A DNA stretch of 64,000 bases, taken from positions 558,001 through 622,000 of the forward strand of contig JAHLKI010000007.1 of the NCBI GenBank assembly GCA_025602905.1, read 5' to 3'. The first letter of the stretch is position 1. The number at the start of each line of letters is the position of its first letter. This DNA comes from Phlyctochytrium arcticum. Taxonomy: Eukaryota; Chytridiomycota; Chytridiomycetes; Chytridiales; Chytridiaceae. Below, one piece after another: positions 60,115-64,000 of the stretch. Made by a program: the position numbers and the translations under genes. Under the pieces are notes generated by a model. That model ran no database searches. It was not told where the DNA came from and saw nothing but the letters and a program-made list of their open reading frames with translations.

Positions 60115-61145
60115 ACTTGCACCCAGAACTGAAGAACCAGTAACTACAATTCGCGTTCCGTGTGGGACCTCCTACTGTTTTTTTGGCAAGTCTTTTTTGT
60201 GGGACGGGCTTTGCCGTCTAACTTGCCGTTGAGCGTATTGTTCCCGACCAAAAAACCGGCTGCGCAAAATCTCGTAGACAGTTGGCGATCGCCCAGAATC
60301 GCCCGAAAGCCCACCCCTCAACCTGCATCCGGCCAAAAATTCTCCCGATTTGGCACGACAACACCGCAATCTGGATTAAAGTAGTAAGTGACATGGGTCG
60401 CTCTGTGAGTTGGAGGTACCCGGATTCTTGCTGCTGGCCGCACCGCAACATTGGAGCAGAAAAACGTCATACCCAGATAAAATCGTCATTAGACCCCAAT
60501 GAGTATTGTAAGCTTCCCGGAAAAGATCTACACACTCCTAATTTGGGCATAAGGCTCGGTCAAAGGGGTCGGTCGTCAAAGTTTCGCTGGCGTATCGGGC
60601 GCTGCAAAATTTGGTTGGAACCAGCATTTTTTCCCAAGCGCAGACAACTCGGTTCGGCGACGTCTGCGGGGACCATATCTTGAAATCCGTCTAGTCTTTG
60701 CTTCTACATGACAATGAGAGTTGGGAAAGTCTTACAAGGTCAGATCCGCCGGGTGTGTGTGACTTGAGGATGGGTTTTGCGGCCGCGAGAGTTGATTCTT
60801 TAGTTTTGCTGAGATGTATGACCTTCATGCGTGGTGGGCAAAATGTCATGATAAAACGAGGACGTGAGTGAAGATAAAAGACTGAAGGGGGTTTGACTGG
60901 CCGCCAGATGTACATTTATGATGAAGCAGTCCAAACAAAACATGCCAAAACTAATTATTCTTGTCCTGTCGGGGTACTGGACGCACTCTATGTACACGAA
61001 GCTCTAGTTACCGGAACGTTAAAAGTGTCACAATGTACCTACGAACCAAATCATAGGTGCATTATGACCATGGCTCCCATCAATTTCGCTCACCTACAAG
61101 ACAGCTAGTAAGTATATCCCGATACATGATCGCTGCCGGGGATGT
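60115..61145. other. gene-free stretch
   Basis: About 1 kb with no supported gene in any frame; both strands have only short unrelated frames. The sequence looks single copy within the window. Confidence 0.4.
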
Positions 61146-61412
61146 TCACGTTCCGACGCGTAGGTTCTGGCCGTGATGTTTTACCATACTTGGCCATCTC
61201 CTTCTGCGCCCGCTCTCGGACCGGCTTCTGGATGTCTTGCGGAGGACCTCAGCAATCCGCTTATCAACTTTATGGCAACAGTATTCTTTCAGATTCCCGC
61301 GGATTTGTAGAAGTAGAGGGACATAAATGAAAAAGGCCGCAATGAGCTGGACCGCTGAAATGGTCCAAATCAAAACGGTGAGCGTGGACAACCACCCTTG
61401 CGTCGCGGCCAT
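61146..61412 (-). CDS. Fragment or first exon of a membrane protein
   Basis: ATG at 61412: MAATQGWLSTLTVLIWTISA followed by a strongly hydrophobic run (VQLIAAFFIYVPLLLQI) and a Cys/Lys/Arg-rich cytoplasmic-looking segment (RGNLKEYCCHKVDKRIAEVL). The end (SRSESGRRRRWPSMVKHHGQ) is probably intron or decayed sequence. The first 65 residues look like a genuine, conserved start of a multi-pass fungal membrane protein, but I cannot name the family and see no further exons in the repeats downstream. Could be a truncated gene left behind in the repeat region. Confidence 0.4.
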   Translation of the reverse strand: MAATQGWLSTLTVLIWTISAVQLIAAFFIYVPLLLQIRGNLKEYCCHKVDKRIAEVLRKTSRSRSESGRRRRWPSMVKHHGQNLRVGT

Positions 61413-62317
61413 TTTGTCGTTTTGCTTGAATAAGAGGAACCCGGTAGATCATGTTTTACTAGATGTTGGCAATCAAATGAGAAAGCAATTTGCCCCCGAG
61501 AACGTAGGGAAGGTGAACTTTCTCCGCTCTCCCCGCATCTCTCTCTATCAACAATGAATCTATATATATATATATATCTCCCTCTGTCTCCTTTCTTCTA
61601 CCTATATCTGTCTTTTTGTTGCCCGATCAGGCTACATTTGTCCGTCTTGTTTCTCCTCTCTGTATCTGTATTCCCTGTCAGCTCTCCAAAGCTAGTGATC
61701 TATTTCTCTCAGAGTCTTTCACAGACTGTCTTCGCACACCATGCTCACCTTCTAGCCCTGTCTGAATCCGGCAAACAATCAGACAATGATCTATTGCACG
61801 TCTGTACGAGAGTACAGTAGCCAGCTACCGGTACTACGTTTGTGACGTTGTACTTTTACATGTACCTTTCTCTCTATCCCCGGCTTCACCTGAAGCTGTC
61901 CATCGAACGAGCTATTGAGTACATACCTAGTATGCGGTACATGCATTTAAATCTGACAGATTGTCTTCTCCCATCTATCGTCAGGCGTTTTAGTACTATA
62001 CCGTGTAAACTATCAATTGCACGCTTACTGAGCAATCGACTACTGGTTAATTCTTGAGGGGTTGCAACCCAATCTTTTTATTTCTTGCGTCTCTGTCTTG
62101 CCGTAACTGTTGAAACCCGCCCCCTTCCCCCATTCACACGCTTAGCGTGCATGAACGACCGTTCGAAACGGAGAAATTGCCAATGTCTATCTTTGTTCTG
62201 TAGATGTATCCAGTGTATCCTGCAAACCATCGACGGCGCCACATAGATCTAATGTAATAGGAAACCTCAAGTGTTAACACCGTGGTACGTTGGTCTCTTT
62301 GCGCAGATGGGTCGCAA
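61413..62317. other. gene-free AT-rich stretch with a TA microsatellite
   Basis: Includes TATATATATATATATA near 61560-61577 and C/T-rich tracts. No gene supported. Confidence 0.4.
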
Positions 62318-62375
62318 GTATTGCATTGTAAAGGGTCCAACCTCTCAACAGAGATTTGGAATCGGAGCTATATAC
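62318..62375. repeat. LTR fragment related to the copia LTR
   Basis: GGGTCCAACCTCTCAACAGA and flanks match GGTCCAACCTCTCAAACAGA at 63026 in the putative copia LTR, with similar sequence to both sides. A short remnant of another insertion. Confidence 0.5.
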
Positions 62376-62390
62376 CCCAACCTGTTCTTT

Positions 62391-62822
62391 TATCAAGCTC
62401 ATATATGAGACTTCTCCCGACTGGCCCGGCTGTTTTTAACAGGTATTTTATAAAGATTTTGTATGTGGAGCACATACGGAAGTCTTATACGTTTTTGCCT
62501 TTACCATGTAAGATCTGATCTTTCCCACCCCTCTTTTCCCCCAAAAAATGTCGCTAACTTCTTTCGCATATCGCCTCACGAGCTGCAACTGTCAATAGTT
62601 GCTGGACACATAGATAAAAGTCATCTGCCAAGCGGATAGCTTCAACAGGGACGTGTGTGCAAAGTTCTGTATAGAGTGGAGAATCTCAAATCTGGTTAGT
62701 GAAAGGGCTGCCTAGCGTAGGAACGAGCTCACAGATAGTGGTGAAAGAGGGATAGTACTTGGCGAAGGGATTTCCTCCCCCATGGATGGGAGGGTTTGGC
62801 AATCACGTTAGGACTAATGTCT
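62391..62822 (+). repeat. Module B repeat, copy 3
   Basis: Third copy: CATATATGAGACTTCTCCCG, TTGTATGTGGAGCACATACG, GATCTGATCTTTCCCACCC, GCTAACTTCTTTCGCATATC, GAGCTGCAACTGT, TCTGCCAAGCGGATAGCTTC, GAGTGGAGAATCTCAA and GTTAGGACTAATG. The left end present in the other copies (module A end, TTTGGGTTAATGAC) is missing here, replaced by the LTR fragment. Confidence 0.75.
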
Positions 62823-63015
62823 TCTTACGCATCAAAGTATTCACCTCCACCACCCTCGTCACCGTCATCATGCCCGCAGGAGCTTCCCCACCATCCATCT
62901 TTCCCCCATCTAGAGTTCTTATTCAATGCATATTCCTTGCTAACGTGATAATCCTCTTGATGGATGGATGGATGGCACCACACATTCTCGTTCGCGCAAG
63001 GTAGTTCACACGCTA

Positions 63016-63191
63016 TGTATTGTAAGGTCCAACCTCTCAAACAGAGGTCTGGCATCGACTCTATATGTACACAACTGGGACACAACTTCGACCGCTAATA
63101 TACCTACATTTGGCAATCGACTGCGCAAACTAATCTGACATGTCACTTCCACTGCTGCCCCCTGCTACCACTGCTGCCAGGCTACATCACA
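63016..63191 (-). repeat. Putative 3' LTR of the copia element
   Basis: A 176-bp segment that starts TGTATTG and ends CATCACA (TG..CA ends). Just inside it, next to the copia stop, is a polypurine tract (GGTTAGGGGGAGTATTG on the - strand), as expected before a 3' LTR. The matching 5' LTR would lie beyond the right edge of the window. Confidence 0.55.
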
Positions 63192-63200
63192 ATACTCCCC

Positions 63201-64000
63201 CTAACCTGCATGCAGTCCGCATAACTTTCGCAGGATGTCGTTGCGTGCTCTTGGAAATGGCTTGGTAAGGGAATCGGCTACCATCTGATCCGTGGGACAG
63301 TACTTGAGCACGATCTGGCCATTGTCCACGCATTCTCTTGTGAAGTGGTATCTGACGTCGATGTGCTTTGTCTTTTGATGATCCACCGGGTTGTGAGCCA
63401 TGGCGATAGCTGCCTTGTTATCCTCGTAGATGGTGATCGGTGCGGGGTTTGGGTTCTTCGGTGTAAGAAGTGATGCTGCAAAGTTCCGTAGCCACAATGC
63501 TTCCTTTGATGCTTCGGCTAGCGCGACATATTCCGCCTCTGCGGTCAATTGCGCAGTCGTTCTTTGTCTCTGGGACTTCCACGAGACAGCTCCCCCGTTC
63601 ATCAGAAATACGTAGCCACTTATGCTTCTTCTCGTATCCGTACACTTGGCATAATCTGCGTCTGAATAGCCGACCACCTCCTTGCTGTTTGCTGAGCCGT
63701 AAACTAGCTTGAGGTTTTTGGTGTGTTTCGCGTAACGTAGAATTCGGACAACTGCATCTCGGTGCGACTTGCGGGGATTCACCAAGAACTGAGATACTTT
63801 GGATACTGGATAGGCCAGATCGGGTCTTGTTGCCATCACTAGGTACATCAGACTTCCCACCATGGATTGGTATTCCTTGGTATCGACTGCTTCCTCCAGC
63901 TCATTGTTGAATAATGCTACCTTGTGATCCATCGGTGTCGTAATTCCAGGAGTGTCTTGTAAGTTAAATCGATTAATGATGTCGTCAACATACTTCTCCT
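63201..64000 (-). CDS. Ty1/copia retrotransposon polyprotein, C-terminal part (RT end and RNase H)
   Basis: Open frame entering from the right edge and ending at 63201. It begins within the reverse-transcriptase tail (KYVDDIINRFNL, then TPGITTPMDHKVALF) and continues with the copia connection MVGSLMYLVMATRPDLAYPV and the RNase H domain: VGYSDADYAKCTDTRRSISG (D), QLTAEAEYVALAEASKEALW (E), ITIYEDNKAAIAMAHNPVDH (D), then KHIDVRYHFTRECVDNGQIV and VADSLTKPF. All RNase H acidic residues are present and no stop interrupts the frame in this part. Partial: gag, protease, integrase and most of RT lie outside the window. Confidence 0.93.
   Translation of the reverse strand, partial: EKYVDDIINRFNLQDTPGITTPMDHKVALFNNELEEAVDTKEYQSMVGSLMYLVMATRPDLAYPVSKVSQFLVNPRKSHRDAVVRILRYAKHTKNLKLVYGSANSKEVVGYSDADYAKCTDTRRSISGYVFLMNGGAVSWKSQRQRTTAQLTAEAEYVALAEASKEALWLRNFAASLLTPKNPNPAPITIYEDNKAAIAMAHNPVDHQKTKHIDVRYHFTRECVDNGQIVLKYCPTDQMVADSLTKPFPRARNDILRKLCGLHAG

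Overview
The window looks like nuclear DNA of a fungus, probably an early-diverging (chytrid-like) one. Genes are dense, lie on both strands and carry many short GT..AG introns of about 50-90 bp. The gene set mixes fungal traits (NRG1-type C2H2 regulator, fungal-style introns) with genes better known from animals, amoebae or basal fungi (ATG16 with a WD40 propeller, coactosin, LIS1). I assigned families by reading conserved motifs and splicing exons by eye; no database search was run.

Region 1 (about 1-38.5 kb) is a gene-rich housekeeping block. In order it holds an F-box/beta-propeller protein (-), ATG16 (-), the XPF repair nuclease (-), LIS1/PAC1 (+), an unknown type I membrane protein (+), V-ATPase subunit E (-), U2AF large subunit (+), dolichyl-diphosphate phosphatase (-), LAS1 (+), cytosolic TrpRS (-), PIG-S (+), a divergent CK2 alpha (+), a protein with two coactosin domains (-), mitochondrial PheRS (-), DPM1 (+), a small membrane protein (+), an mL45-like mitoribosomal protein (-), a RING-type membrane protein (+) and an NRG1-like zinc-finger regulator with long polyQ tracts (-). 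DOLPP1, PIG-S and DPM1 all serve dolichol/GPI glycan metabolism.

Region 2 (about 38.5-64 kb) is an accessory, repeat-rich compartment. It has a broken DUF2828/vWA gene, a GH26-like secreted hydrolase with a GPI-type tail, two unrecognised multi-exon genes and large gene-free stretches filled with repeat families I cannot name. The repeats are: module A (about 350 bp, tandem plus dispersed, coding-like on the minus strand), module B (about 450-600 bp, three copies, all + and about 10.3 kb apart), a duplicated D-E-C block and a GC-rich array of about 7 units. At 55,886-58,701 is an apparently intact Mutator-like transposon with perfect 101-bp terminal inverted repeats, a 9-bp target duplication and one intron. 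To its right lie a frameshifted Ty3/gypsy gag, a palindrome-rich array, a fragment of a membrane-protein gene, and the 3' end of a Ty1/copia element with its LTR running off the right edge.

The best candidates for something undescribed are modules A and B, the DUF2828 locus and the orphan genes at 53.4-55.2 kb. The best-supported complete mobile system is the Mutator-like element.
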